From positions 100,589 through 164,588 of the forward strand of contig SAQR01000007.1 of the NCBI GenBank assembly GCA_004020365.1: a stretch of DNA of 64,000 nt. The letters run 5' to 3'. This document shows, piece by piece, positions 46,301 to 52,846 of the stretch. Every line of letters starts with the position of its first letter. Positions within the stretch are counted from its first letter, which is position 1. The translations under genes were made by a program, and so were the position numbers. The DNA comes from Mesorhizobium sp. (GTDB lineage: Bacteria; Pseudomonadota; Alphaproteobacteria; Rhizobiales; Rhizobiaceae). A model generated the notes under the pieces. It saw nothing but the letters and a program-made list of their open reading frames with translations, was not told where the DNA came from and did not search any database.

Positions 46301-47509
46301 GGTCCGATGGCCGGCTCCTCCTACGCGGTATGGCAGATCCTGCCACCGCATTGGGCCGCGACAGCCGCGGGCGTTGCGTTGGGCGTGCGCGGCATCGTCT
46401 TCAGCGCGCAATCGGCCTTTCCGACCGCCACGGCAAATCACAAGCCGCTGGGACGCGCCCTCAATGCCGCGAGCGGGGCGTCGTTCATCTTCTCGTCTCC
46501 AGGCTCGGCCGCCGGGCTGCTGCGCGGCGACAATGTCGGGGTGAACGGCTCCTTCTCACTGGGCAATGTGGTCTACGGCACGAAATCCGCGCTGCAGTCG
46601 ATCACCGGACGGCCGGTGTTGCGGAACGTGGCCGAGCATCTGGCCGGTCCCGGTTATGTCTTTGGCTCCCTTCTCTACACGGCACAGAATCTGCACTCGC
46701 CGCTGGCCGCGACGGCGGGCGTCTTGTTCACCGTCGGCAGCGCTGAGTTCTGGGTGTCGGCCGCGCGCACGGATCTGCTCAATCGCCGGGCCGTGCCAAG
46801 GACGCCAGAGCAGATCGACGCCCGCGCAAAGTCCGACGCGCGCTGGACGATGGCCGATCGCATTTCGCTTGGTGTGACATTCGGCGTCGGCATGCTGCTG
46901 TTTGCCTGGGATGCGCTGGACGACCAGCCTTGGAACAACACCGGCAAGACGCCGCCAACCGACCCGACGGCGCCGGGCGACGCACCTTCCGGCGTCGATG
47001 GCGCGCCTCCGGACGACACCGAGCAGCCTGAGCCTGAGCCCGGGACGCAAACCCCGCCGCAGGACTTCCCGCAACTCGCGGTGCTGGCCGATGACGGCCT
47101 GAACATGCGGACCCAGCCTGACGGGGATTCGACCGTCGAAACGGTTCTGCAACCCGGGAGCTTCATCGAGCAGACCGCCGGGCCTTCGGCAGACCAGTCA
47201 GGAGACGCCTGGATACCGGTCGAAGGTTTCGGGCCGGACGGAGAAATGCATAGCGGCTGGGTTTCCGGCGACCATGTCGAGGCGCATGCGGACGGCAGCA
47301 GCAACCCTGCGGGCCGCACCAATCCAACGCTGGAGAAAGACGGCTACCAGTGGGTCGAGGTCAAGAACGGCGACAGCATTCGCCTTATCGCCAGGACCCA
47401 TTCCGCGGATGTGGCAGAAACGGTGGTGCTCAACATGGATCATATCCTGAGCCCCGATGTGATCTTCTCAGGCGATCGCATCTACCTGCCGGCCACCTTG
47501 GTCGGCTGA
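37361..47509 (+). CDS. Giant LysM/SH3 multidomain protein of the type III locus
   Basis: 3382 residues from the ATG at 37361 (GGAGG nine bases upstream). In order: Pro-rich N-terminus; two related modules near 136-240 and 326-420 (AGKSIAEIAEASNLTPEQV type, each followed by a DYQHG element); LysM at about 468-515; long alternating helical segments; a hydrophobic patch near 1348-1390; an ADP-ribosyltransferase-like segment about 2455-2600; 28 octapeptide repeats at 2721-2944; hydrophobic stretches near 2960-3140; bacterial SH3 at 3242-3310; LysM at 3328-3382. No signal peptide. LysM and SH3 domains bind peptidoglycan. It lies between the two type III blocks; a secreted effector, a surface toxin or a giant cell-wall factor are all possible. 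Confidence 0.75.
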   Translation: MIRPINTVKPPPPPRVDPKAQAEQTTRLQAEATKLQNEIRLANRMGEVDAAAGARQRLTQVNAELTTAQPTAPAQPGPELPAAVTVANGNGGATAAPALFTVQDLGGGVVPPEVKALEVKTPDVKASEVKVKANDILKAIDGGKSIDNIAAEQGLAPEDVVAALNAGGMTAVATEHANGDTRTVVITAGDRTITENQDYQHGGYYTQETGPDMQATSSPIRDDLGRKETTSVDAQTGAITTTLVDDLGDGAVTERTTNPQTRETTTTETSGNGAVTATSNLPNGSTVQTVTPAGGPALPVTTVTAPDGEVTTLAQSQTADGSGVPAIEEQLAAGKSIAEIAEASNLTPEQVIAEMNAAGLEVTQGGDPGETLQIVVTDPNTGRTATYNNDYQHGSRSSTTTEGSTETTNMVDGNGVTTQTERNTETGEQTTTIVDPVNNTETKIVVDKDGRRTETVVETLNDAEPIDYEVKPGDNLSDIAEANGVTLDDLAVSNPDLFTTPRDPDLIHPGETVVIDGATRTTVNVTFNGYTMTTSLDGKVTLTNAATGAVTDIAAGTAQQALAELLLDINPNSSDPQQAKEDQIVKTALDGMFGGATPELTADALEKQQAVVAAMEAYGAPVPATPQLEGTPTSVGPFGDPPSATAPSGGKWVPLMVDGNWQWYDPEVAKAIAAENVAVSRLGEAQANSVQSQAQLDVYALDPAYKEAMEAAEAALDDTLAPYGLELKPTEPKGTLAEAQERLSLANSALEDAATATAEYQAGEQSLLDAIAKQVDLPAISDPNRDSASSPGGPSAEEANQDVKAEHAEVAQLLIDSALHTANGNKATVDQLVASTELELKLTDAKPGPPQYTAIEERLKGLQALQGGAANQVTLAEAYQQYGIAQKAAADLAVKMEPLKQQLLAQARERNPHHFDWKGFTNGHGDFTGKILSQDIVEENGQLYVVTVYENATFNDENGDDTNVHKSALTYDLNDDGIRQDFRDDPLNKQWQEMLASTDTSSAPVCTVNANGSQSALDAARSKIVEVQVNNFDAALKDAKTALVDATAARDQAITDHGPGTVEAPAGTLKPGETAVKVTVSGRDMWVAPEVAAAYEAQGPGAIGESGKSVQIEMNGQKLWVSPEVAAAEINRDQAETQKDRLEDWEQNVRPAMVAGRDWYAFSASQPKLLEYGSGEHEAKLKNQYFEERQGQAMAGYQVRFDNYYESGLTGEYKPYAPGELSGTVAQTLGLEPSSEGVEKVVDEIADRAGDNAEVKIVPIFSLDGGMESSTALFAIKSGGNEAGYVDSAGKYYSSFDEFQHENRLFSDKGNLVMAKGGDMSLGKDGFSLDELEVADARKVDFWDKASDIGLGLLAGAATIVSFVPGGQWAIPIAVGAGSILGGKALYKEADHLLQGGDFDSQSAWNVATGVTAFLPVGAGALRTYGLAKAGLSLPKASAGGFGLTRTNDVSAFMQSGNKLANAAWGLDAAAVVTGAPLLGKSVEDLVAHGGDMDLLEFANAIVGIGVGTVGTGLGGRSLLYNMPGGAGGTRSGTHTSASFPGAAESGPQPRAVYEMGPDGVYKPTGEQVMPDPNEIIIDGDVVGETSDQQGPGFGGRNGFDNTGAANRPTGPRALPAGESDGPNPPPPAGGKGDPSGDGQSSRPMVVHEQGPDGVYRATDELAFHDADHPVIPGEVTRTSHASGEPPAMVTGRHPDGSTGRNTTRPADSDPIVVPNEPTATDGPMRLVWDPETRSFTGMPEPDTSGYIYSSGKDPETPSAYLDGLTSEQLLARYEAEKSYYSSRELAERYGPDGVQIPRTPLRDILPDFRIGVSIRTRLNTGEYFDIGSPTVAAAGVGIGTKTDFGMIGWSVVDSISQRSMTPLKDALYTHGVVSYRAREYRNITGLQAGVWPVSNQTALPVRGSDLSAAASKAIFSDATGYNARPLDAAIVGMTPDGEGIAIEMTYTPSLEGKDATLVAGQHDFFGVPAENSTGHVELEGALPFDRVMTEFKAGLRLPIVANHVGPVEQMPRLGFEKRPELPVKDTLQPGDVVSRQTYDQIQSALGSTNLKIQFAVKDPAKASELIAAIGQGDGIASIRDLVKSGQIDPSNTVSFIDEPTLSGLRLSAVPGKAPIADIVLLTGEKARVANPEAMLIDVIFNDQNRLPGVLGLNPDRMATSAAYKVKSAVQSWLPARFTPDGTPQSRYMPSAGNIYRNLYGADGTPATRYTLSLSTPPLPAGAVAFSAEVRIQYKSNAAKVAPSIAKGETATLAFDRADGRNETLTVPAWLARAVETSRDGAATGIPKGGKASLDQFLSELGTTARPDQRAAIEQFRTEFGPSIVDGGFMRQNVADGVLTFLSSQVGSRRSGPMQLRDENGQSVTATRYGPPPKSAENVYVPPADGPSARGDEPELMHKSHILFRDPETGEPYILPWTRGASDDHVPGSLGHPEDGNLPVEGAGDPARPLRGNVGPYVFRADTRAPSQIRDAGGFSPPPPTGIWVDNPQGIVLSNYVLGNTHGRFVGTSQSVSGAKTFVAEESRAARQQGYTYLYTLNPSSPRLHVPTEFEAMGRPVSESMARVDETAIDGSIPWSEVHGWRMMDPDGNFVGEFTRNEDAVAPGGSTQKRPQVILRPADEFWDAPAPAEALPPPVAEVVGNETPAVTGEKPPTENSAAETPAATWPPAPDRGRVVFDPASEMIISLELPVRSAAEPGFAEPVRAPTGPEVRALAADQTSELTGTQLHAIKPEHIAKLAPEQVAALSPEQVGQLTFDQLAALRPTQLRALGGEQLQAIRPSKLQAVAPGRITGLRPDQVAALSQEQLAGLTIEQVRKLTPDQIARLSDEQRNGLTPEQVAAMRPAQFSHLNATQFAALDPALVAARNPATMAKLSPRHVAALTREQLDALTIHQIEVLTKQQIAALTPKQLGELSPGQLRKFTPRQFTWMSTEQTNALSVLQMNTYRATHKKVMTPDQTAAVDQALSHARFKENAQLVATFGPMAGSSYAVWQILPPHWAATAAGVALGVRGIVFSAQSAFPTATANHKPLGRALNAASGASFIFSSPGSAAGLLRGDNVGVNGSFSLGNVVYGTKSALQSITGRPVLRNVAEHLAGPGYVFGSLLYTAQNLHSPLAATAGVLFTVGSAEFWVSAARTDLLNRRAVPRTPEQIDARAKSDARWTMADRISLGVTFGVGMLLFAWDALDDQPWNNTGKTPPTDPTAPGDAPSGVDGAPPDDTEQPEPEPGTQTPPQDFPQLAVLADDGLNMRTQPDGDSTVETVLQPGSFIEQTAGPSADQSGDAWIPVEGFGPDGEMHSGWVSGDHVEAHADGSSNPAGRTNPTLEKDGYQWVEVKNGDSIRLIARTHSADVAETVVLNMDHILSPDVIFSGDRIYLPATLVG
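44729..45160 (+). other. ADP-ribosyltransferase-like segment within the giant protein
   Basis: Residues about 2457-2600 show the three spaced signatures of cholera/pertussis/scabin-type ARTs: YVFRADTRAP (Arg2460), GRFVGTSQSVSGAKTF (Gly-Thr-Ser at 2507-2509 in place of Ser-Thr-Ser) and VDETAIDGSIPWSEVHGW (Glu2566 as the likely catalytic residue). Between the second and third lies YTYLYTLNPSSPRLHV, as expected for the central strands. This is a pattern match by eye. Confidence 0.6.
45521..46192 (+). repeat. 28 octapeptide repeats (L-T-P-E-Q-V-A-A type)
   Basis: Residues 2721-2944 divide into 28 units of eight residues such as LAPEQVAA, LSPEQVGQ, LTPDQIAR and LTPEQVAA. Position 1 is almost always Leu, Ile or Met, position 5 mostly Gln. 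DNA copies have diverged, so the repeat is old and kept by selection on the protein. Likely a long solenoid or stalk of short helices. Confidence 0.9.
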
Positions 47510-48444
47510 GAAACCGCGGGCCTGAGCTTGTCGGTTCTCGCAGCATAGGCATGCGCGACGCAGCCGGCCAGCTTTGCCGCCCGCTCCGCTATCGGATTGG
47601 AGGGTTCGGAAGAGTAGGAGGCGGTGAACTGAAGGTCCGACGGGTGCCATTCGCATTCGACGATGCGCAGTTTGCCGCTTGCGAGATAGTCCTGGACGAC
47701 TCCCTCGGGCAGCGAGGCAATGCCGATTCCGTTGAGTGTCATGGTGATGGAAGCGGCCAGCGAATTGGCAGGAAAGATGCGCGGCGTCTCTTCGAATTCG
47801 CCGGTGAGCTTGCGGTAGAGTTCGCTGTAGGGTCGCGTGGTGCGGGCGTAGCTGATGATCGGAAACTGCATCAGGTCGTTCAGCGTCACCTTGCGTCGGT
47901 TGGGCAATTCCAATTGCGGCGAGCAGACCCAGACAAGCGGAAAGGACGGCATCTCGATATTCTCGATGCTGTACTCCAGGACAGGGCCCATCAGCACCGC
48001 AAGATCGAGCCGGTGCGACATGAGTTCGTTGCGAAGGGTCGTCGTCGCATCGACGACGATATCGGTATCGACAAGCGGAAAGTTTGCTTTCAGCGCCTTG
48101 AGGAAATCCGGCAGCCAGGTGTGCACGATCGTTTCGGCGACGCCAAGCCTCAGCACCCTCGTCGTCTCTGAAGTCTCTGAAAGCGAGCTGGCCATCAGCT
48201 GCAGCCGCTCCGCGACGCGCAGAACCCGTTGGGCAGGCGGTAGCAGCCGTTGTCCCTCGGCCGTCAGCCTGACCGTGCTGCTCTGCCGCTCGAACAGCTT
48301 GGCGCCAAGCGCTTCCTCCAGCCCGGCAATTCGGGTGGACACCGCCGGCTGCGTGGTGTTCAGGCGTTCAGCCGCCCTGCGAAAGCTTCCGAAGGTCGCC
48401 ACCAGGAGAAAGGTTTCGAGCTGCTTGATGTTGAAAGGTATCAC
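47482..48444 (-). CDS. LysR-family transcription regulator
   Basis: 320 residues. N-terminal winged helix MIPFNIKQLETFLLVATFGS and FRRAAERLNTTQPAVSTRIA, then a linker helix and a substrate-binding domain starting RVLRLGVAETIVHTWLPDFL. The C-terminal codons overlap the end of the giant gene by 28 bp, convergent. LysR proteins of this type respond to small metabolites; target genes are not evident. Whether it acts on type III genes is open. Confidence 0.92.
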   Translation of the reverse strand: MIPFNIKQLETFLLVATFGSFRRAAERLNTTQPAVSTRIAGLEEALGAKLFERQSSTVRLTAEGQRLLPPAQRVLRVAERLQLMASSLSETSETTRVLRLGVAETIVHTWLPDFLKALKANFPLVDTDIVVDATTTLRNELMSHRLDLAVLMGPVLEYSIENIEMPSFPLVWVCSPQLELPNRRKVTLNDLMQFPIISYARTTRPYSELYRKLTGEFEETPRIFPANSLAASITMTLNGIGIASLPEGVVQDYLASGKLRIVECEWHPSDLQFTASYSSEPSNPIAERAAKLAGCVAHAYAARTDKLRPAVSQPTKVAGR

Positions 48445-48483
48445 GACCGGGAATCACTCATCTGCGGCTTTCGGGAACGGCCA

Positions 48484-49212
48484 TCAATGCCGCACAATGA
48501 TCTGGCTGCCGATCTTCACGCGGTCATAAAGATCGATGACGTCGTCATTGGTCATGCGAATGCAACCGGAGGAGTTGGCCTGTCCAACGGTCCATGGCTG
48601 GTTGGTGCCGTGGACGCGATAAAGCGTGTTGCCGATATACAATGCGCGCGCGCCCAGTGGATTGTTCGGTCCTCCCTCGACATGCACAGGCAGGAAGCGG
48701 CCATTTGACGCTTCTCTGGATCGCATTTCGGCCGGCGGCCGCCAATCTGGCCAGGTCTTCTTGGCCGAAATCGTGTCGCGGCCGGACCATTCCAATCCCT
48801 CCTTTCCAACGCCCACCGCGTATCGCAGCGCCCTGCCGTTGCCCAGGATGTAGTAAAGCCGCCGCTCCGTGGTGTCGATAACGATCGATCCCTTCGGTTG
48901 AGCCTCGCTGAAATGCACGATCTGCCTCGGGATTGCCGACCACTCGCGCTGGATGTCTCCAGCGGAAGGCTGGTCGGGAGCGGAAGGGGAGACCAGCACA
49001 TTTCTTGCCGGATCGTAAGTCCAGCTTCGTGGGTCATAACCACCATTCGATTGGGCCTGCGCCGGCGTCATGGCGGCAATCGACGTGGCAGCTAACAAAA
49101 CTGATGCACGCAACCTATGGATGAGGCGCAATCCCTGGACGAGGCGCCGGGTGATCCGAACTTTGTGTCCTGCAACCTTGACGGGAACAGGCAAGTTTGC
49201 ACGCAGGATCAT
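48484..49212 (-). CDS. L,D-transpeptidase (YkuD family)
   Basis: About 242 residues from the ATG at 49212; a longer frame reaches 49605 but its upstream part does not look coding and overlaps the NolW-like gene. Signal sequence VLLAATSIAAMTPAQAQ near residues 37-53. The YkuD domain holds GSIVIDTTERRLYYILGNGR, HVEGGPNNPLGARALYI, and the catalytic YRVHGTNQPWTVGQANSSGC with the Ser-x-Gly-Cys nucleophile. It forms 3-3 cross-links or anchors proteins to peptidoglycan. Location next to the secretin pilot gene suggests wall remodelling for the secretion machine, which is inference. Confidence 0.9.
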   Translation of the reverse strand: MILRANLPVPVKVAGHKVRITRRLVQGLRLIHRLRASVLLAATSIAAMTPAQAQSNGGYDPRSWTYDPARNVLVSPSAPDQPSAGDIQREWSAIPRQIVHFSEAQPKGSIVIDTTERRLYYILGNGRALRYAVGVGKEGLEWSGRDTISAKKTWPDWRPPAEMRSREASNGRFLPVHVEGGPNNPLGARALYIGNTLYRVHGTNQPWTVGQANSSGCIRMTNDDVIDLYDRVKIGSQIIVRH

Positions 49213-49444
49213 GATTGCCGCCAAGACCGATCTCTTCTGTATCCAGGCGTTCTGCTGGCGATCACCTGATTCCAGCGCGCACCATATCGCTTTGCAGGCG
49301 GTTCGCAACATTTGGCACCAAAGCCTCTCGCGCAATCCAATTGGACTTCCAATTCGGCAATGTGCACGATAGAGTGAATCGGCGGGTAAACCATGAAACC
49401 AGCGACGCGGGCCATCGCTCGTGCGTCCCTTTGCGATAGGACCA

Positions 49445-50095
49445 ATGTTGACGGGACGCGACACCTGCCATGCGGATCGGTTCTCGGGAGCCAGGGCGGT
49501 TTTTGTCGCCTGCGGTCTAGCGATGATCCTGGCGTTCGGACTTGCCTCGTCGCCGGCCAACGCCGCCGAACCGCGCTGGCCTGCCGGCCCGTACAAATAC
49601 ATCACCGTCGATCAGTCGGTGGCCGACGCGCTGGTCGAACTGGGCCGCAACATGCGGGTGCCCATGCGTGTCAGCAAACTCGTAAAGGGGCGTTTAAGCG
49701 CCGGCATGCCGGTTGGGACGGCCCGCGAGTTTCTGCAAGAGATCTGCGACCGATACGGGTTGGTCTGGCATTTCGATGGCATCGTCATGAACGTCGCGAC
49801 CGAAGCCGAGGTCCGGACGGAAATGATCGCGCTTGATGCCAACACGGCTGCCGGTGCGGAAGATCGGCTTTCGCGGCTGGGCGTCATCGACCCGAAGTTT
49901 CCAATAAAAGTGTCCACGCAGGACGATGTTGTCTCGGTATCGGGGCCGCCGTCCTATGTTGAACTTGTCAGGAAAACACTGGGAGTTCCTGCGGCGCCGA
50001 GCGCCAAGCAGGAGGCTGGCAAAGTTGTTCCGGTCCGCGTTTTCCGCGGCAGGCAGGCGGAGGCGCAGAATGTTCCCTCCGGCAAACCGAATTAA
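49445..50095 (+). CDS. NolW/RhcC1-like protein (N0-N1 domains of a type III secretin)
   Basis: About 216 residues from the ATG at 49445 (AGGA upstream; a GTG at 49421 is possible). A signal peptide ends near ASSPANAAE. The mature part, YKYITVDQSVADALVELGRN, SAGMPVGTAREFLQEICDRY and VSTQDDVVSVSGPPSYVELV, is the N0 and N1 periplasmic ring region of SctC, without a pore domain. Rhizobia typically encode this part separately as NolW (RhcC1). It opens the plus-strand operon ahead of sctI. Here it would work with a Tad-type secretin instead of RhcC2. Confidence 0.85.
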   Translation: MLTGRDTCHADRFSGARAVFVACGLAMILAFGLASSPANAAEPRWPAGPYKYITVDQSVADALVELGRNMRVPMRVSKLVKGRLSAGMPVGTAREFLQEICDRYGLVWHFDGIVMNVATEAEVRTEMIALDANTAAGAEDRLSRLGVIDPKFPIKVSTQDDVVSVSGPPSYVELVRKTLGVPAAPSAKQEAGKVVPVRVFRGRQAEAQNVPSGKPN

Positions 50096-50121
50096 AATTA
50101 AGCAAGCAGGAGGGCAGGTTC

Positions 50122-50754
50122 ATGCAAATCGCGCCGATTGGAGCCCTGGAAGCCACGCTGGCAAACTTGACCACCAGCATAGCGTCGCAGCAGCAGATCA
50201 CCGCCGGCTCGACCGCCCAGCCGGGCAACCGAATGGTGGGTGCCAATCAGGAAAAACATGAGGCCGCGAAGGTTGGCATGCCTGAACGCGGTGATGTCGC
50301 CGCGCGGGCAGGCCAGCAGGTGGCGCAGGCGTCTTCGGGAGCCAATCCGGCAATGGCCGGACAATCCTCCAAACTGGAAAAGACCGAGCCGGTCGCCGAA
50401 CACAAGCTGTTCGACTATCTGGCCGCGGTGGAGAAGGCCGGCGGCGGGGTGCTCACCGATCCGTCTGCATTGTTCGGTTCTGCGGTTCAGTCGCTGGAAG
50501 GGACCATGCAGCAGGTCCAGAAGGCGCTTGGCCAGGCAAATGCCCCTGTGAATGCTGAAACGGCCACCATCCAGGATGGCGCCGGCAAGGCCACCCCGTC
50601 AGGCAAGGAAGACGAAAACGCCACCGCAAAAAATGCCGAGCAACTGCTCGAACGATCCATTTCGGTGATGTGGGCAGCTGCCAATCTCGAAGTGGTCACC
50701 AGCAGCGTAACGGCCGTTACGTCGTCCACCAGCACACTGATCAAGCAACAGTAA
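50122..50754 (+). CDS. sctI: SctI/NolB, inner rod candidate
   Basis: 210 residues with AGGAGGG seven bases before the ATG. No signal peptide. The middle is low-complexity; the last 40 residues, QLLERSISVMWAAANLEVVT and SSVTAVTSSTSTLIKQQ, match the C-terminal helix region of NolB/SctI rod proteins. The gene stands directly before sctJ as nolB does in rhizobial loci. Longer than NolB of NGR234 (about 164 from memory) because of the middle part. Confidence 0.75.
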   Translation: MQIAPIGALEATLANLTTSIASQQQITAGSTAQPGNRMVGANQEKHEAAKVGMPERGDVAARAGQQVAQASSGANPAMAGQSSKLEKTEPVAEHKLFDYLAAVEKAGGGVLTDPSALFGSAVQSLEGTMQQVQKALGQANAPVNAETATIQDGAGKATPSGKEDENATAKNAEQLLERSISVMWAAANLEVVTSSVTAVTSSTSTLIKQQ

Positions 50755-50769
50755 GCCTACGGAGTGTTC

Positions 50770-51600
50770 GTGCACACGATATCCTTGCCGCGGCGGACGC
50801 TATTGAATCGATGCGGCGTCCGGTGCCGCGTCGCGCTCGTCGTGGTGAGCATGCTTGTGCTCCAGGCGTGCTCGGTTGAGCTGTATTCCAACCTCAACCA
50901 GCGGCAGGCCAACGAGATCGTGGCCACGCTGATGCGTCACGGCATCCCGGCCCAACGCGAGGCGGGCAAGGACGGCAAAATGACGGTTTCGGTGCAGAAG
51001 GACCGTTTCGCCGAAGCCATGGCTATTCTCGATGAAAGCGGGTTGCCCAAACAGGAATTCCAGACGCTTGGCGACGTGTTCAAGCGAGACGGCCTTGTGT
51101 CCTCGCCGGTCGAAGAGCGTGCGACGATGATTTATGGCTTGAGCCAGGAGCTGTCGCAGACGATTTCGGACATCGACGGCGTGCTTTCCGCGCGCGTTCA
51201 TCTCGTCCTGCCCGAGAACGATCCGCTGAGACAGCGACTGGTGCCGTCGTCCGCCTCCGTTTTCATCCGGCATCGCGCATCCGTTCCGATGAATGAGCTG
51301 ATCCCTCAGGTCAAGATGCTGGTGGCCAAAGGCATCGCCGGGCTGACTTACGACAATGTATCCGTCACGCTCATTCCAGTGACTGCGGCAGTTCCCGAGA
51401 ACGCAACCGGCGAGCCAGGTTTCACAACGTTCCTCGGCCTATGGTTGCATCCCGACAGCGTCGTCGCCGCGATGTGGCTGTTTTACGGCATGACGGCGGC
51501 GCTATTCGCGCTGGCTGCCCGCTTGGCCTACGTCCAGTGGTATCGACGGCCCGGCGTCTATGCGCTCGACGCTTCGGCAATGCCGGTGAAGAAGACATGA
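50770..51600 (+). CDS. sctJ: SctJ, inner-membrane ring lipoprotein
   Basis: 276 residues from a GTG at 50770 with GGAG five bases upstream (a GTG at 50764 overlaps that GGAG and is less likely). Signal peptide with lipobox VLQAC; the mature chain begins SVELYSNLNQRQANEIVATL, the YscJ/PrgK/FliF ring motif, and continues ATMIYGLSQELSQTISDIDG with VHLVLPENDP. A C-terminal membrane helix (MWLFYGMTAALFALAARLAY) is near 245. It forms the inner ring with SctD. The stop overlaps the next start (ATGA). Confidence 0.95.
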   Translation: MHTISLPRRTLLNRCGVRCRVALVVVSMLVLQACSVELYSNLNQRQANEIVATLMRHGIPAQREAGKDGKMTVSVQKDRFAEAMAILDESGLPKQEFQTLGDVFKRDGLVSSPVEERATMIYGLSQELSQTISDIDGVLSARVHLVLPENDPLRQRLVPSSASVFIRHRASVPMNELIPQVKMLVAKGIAGLTYDNVSVTLIPVTAAVPENATGEPGFTTFLGLWLHPDSVVAAMWLFYGMTAALFALAARLAYVQWYRRPGVYALDASAMPVKKT

Positions 51601-52220
51601 TCCAGACCGGCTCGAATCAAACTGCCAGCCCGGAATGGCAGGCATTCATGGCCAATCCCGCATTCTATGCGGATGCGGCCCGGCTGGCGCAATGCTTTGA
51701 CGGCACGATCGGCGAGGCTGCCTGCGAGCGTATGTTGCGGTCGCAGCGTCTGCATGAGCGATTGTCGCAGCTTCTGCTCGATCGTTACGGCCTCAGCGGC
51801 GCCGTTTCCGACGAACCAGCCGATGAGACAGATCGGGCGATTGCCTTGTCGTCGGCAGAGGAGTTGGAGGAACTTGCGCTTCGTGCCGGCGCGATCCACT
51901 GGGCCGGCAGTCTGGCCGCCGTCATCGATGGACGCCAGGCCGCCGCACTGCAGGCGGCGCTCGGCGCGGAAATCTGCGCTTTCGCAGTCGCCAGCCGCGA
52001 TCTGGCCGGTCCAATGCAGCCGTTGGAGCCGCTGGAAGATATCCATGGTCGTGTCCATGCCGACGGCCTGCGTTGCCTCGGCGCCTGGTGTCAGGCGATG
52101 CCGGGCGAAACCAGCATGCGGGTCCGGCTCAAGTTGATGCCGCATGCGCTTGTTGACCAGCCGACAGCCGAACCATTTGCCGAAGCTGGTCCAGCAATCG
52201 TTCGACGGGCGATGGGTTAG
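51597..52220 (+). CDS. sctK: SctK/NolU
   Basis: 207 residues from the ATG that overlaps the sctJ stop. It begins MIQTGSNQTASPEWQAFMAN and is mostly helical, with SSAEELEELALRAGAIHWAG and ICAFAVASRDLAGP. SctK proteins are poorly conserved cytosolic sorting-platform adaptors that link SctQ pods to SctD. Assignment rests on position between sctJ and sctL, size and the general helix pattern (rhizobial NolU). Confidence 0.8.
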   Translation: MIQTGSNQTASPEWQAFMANPAFYADAARLAQCFDGTIGEAACERMLRSQRLHERLSQLLLDRYGLSGAVSDEPADETDRAIALSSAEELEELALRAGAIHWAGSLAAVIDGRQAAALQAALGAEICAFAVASRDLAGPMQPLEPLEDIHGRVHADGLRCLGAWCQAMPGETSMRVRLKLMPHALVDQPTAEPFAEAGPAIVRRAMG

Positions 52221-52225
52221 CCAAA

Positions 52226-52846
52226 ATGGTCGAACCGGGCAAAGCCACCCCTGCCGTGCCGAGGCGCCCGGTCGCCCGCATCCTGCGCGCTGCCGAGGCA
52301 CGAGCCTGGCAGGATGGGCACGCCTTTCTCGACGAGGCCAAGCGTGATGCGCAGCAGTTGCGTGACGCCGCGCGGCGAGCCTATGCGGCCGAATATGCGC
52401 AGGGCTATGAAGATGGCAAGGCGCAAGGCGACTCGGATGCCGCGCGTCTGGTCAGCGAGACCGCGGTAAAGGTCGATCGCTATCTCGGTGGGCTGGAAGC
52501 CGAAATCGTCAATCTGGCTCTCGATGTCGTCAGGCGGGTGCTGGGAGAATTCGACGCCAGCATGCTGGTCGCCAAGGCGGCCGCGCAGGCCGTCACTGAA
52601 ATTCGCCGCGCCAAATATCTGAAGGTCCGAGTTCATCCTGCTTCCGTCAACAGGGTTCGCGACGAACTGAACGCGGTCCTGCGCGAGAGTGACCTGGGCA
52701 TGACGGTCGAGATCGACGCCGACGATACGCTGGCGACGGGCGCCTGCATCCTCTCGACCGACATTGCCGTCATCGACGCCAGCATCGAGGCACAGCTCGA
52801 CGCCATTGCCGCTGCGATCTCATCAAAGGCCGAGGCGGCGGCATGA
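52226..52846 (+). CDS. sctL: SctL/NolV, ATPase stator
   Basis: 206 residues. The N-terminal half is charged coiled coil ([20 protein letters not shown] and [20 protein letters not shown]), the C-terminal half a FliH/HrpE-like domain with [20 protein letters not shown] and [20 protein letters not shown]. SctL dimers connect the ATPase to SctQ and limit its activity. It overlaps sctN by four bases (ATGA). Confidence 0.9.
   Translation: MVEPGKATPAVPRRPVARILRAAEARAWQDGHAFLDEAKRDAQQLRDAARRAYAAEYAQGYEDGKAQGDSDAARLVSETAVKVDRYLGGLEAEIVNLALDVVRRVLGEFDASMLVAKAAAQAVTEIRRAKYLKVRVHPASVNRVRDELNAVLRESDLGMTVEIDADDTLATGACILSTDIAVIDASIEAQLDAIAAAISSKAEAAA

Noticed and set aside
48484-49605. Longer start for the L,D-transpeptidase (373 codons)
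   Set aside because: The extra part lacks coding character, would overlap the NolW-like gene on the other strand and would bury the signal peptide.
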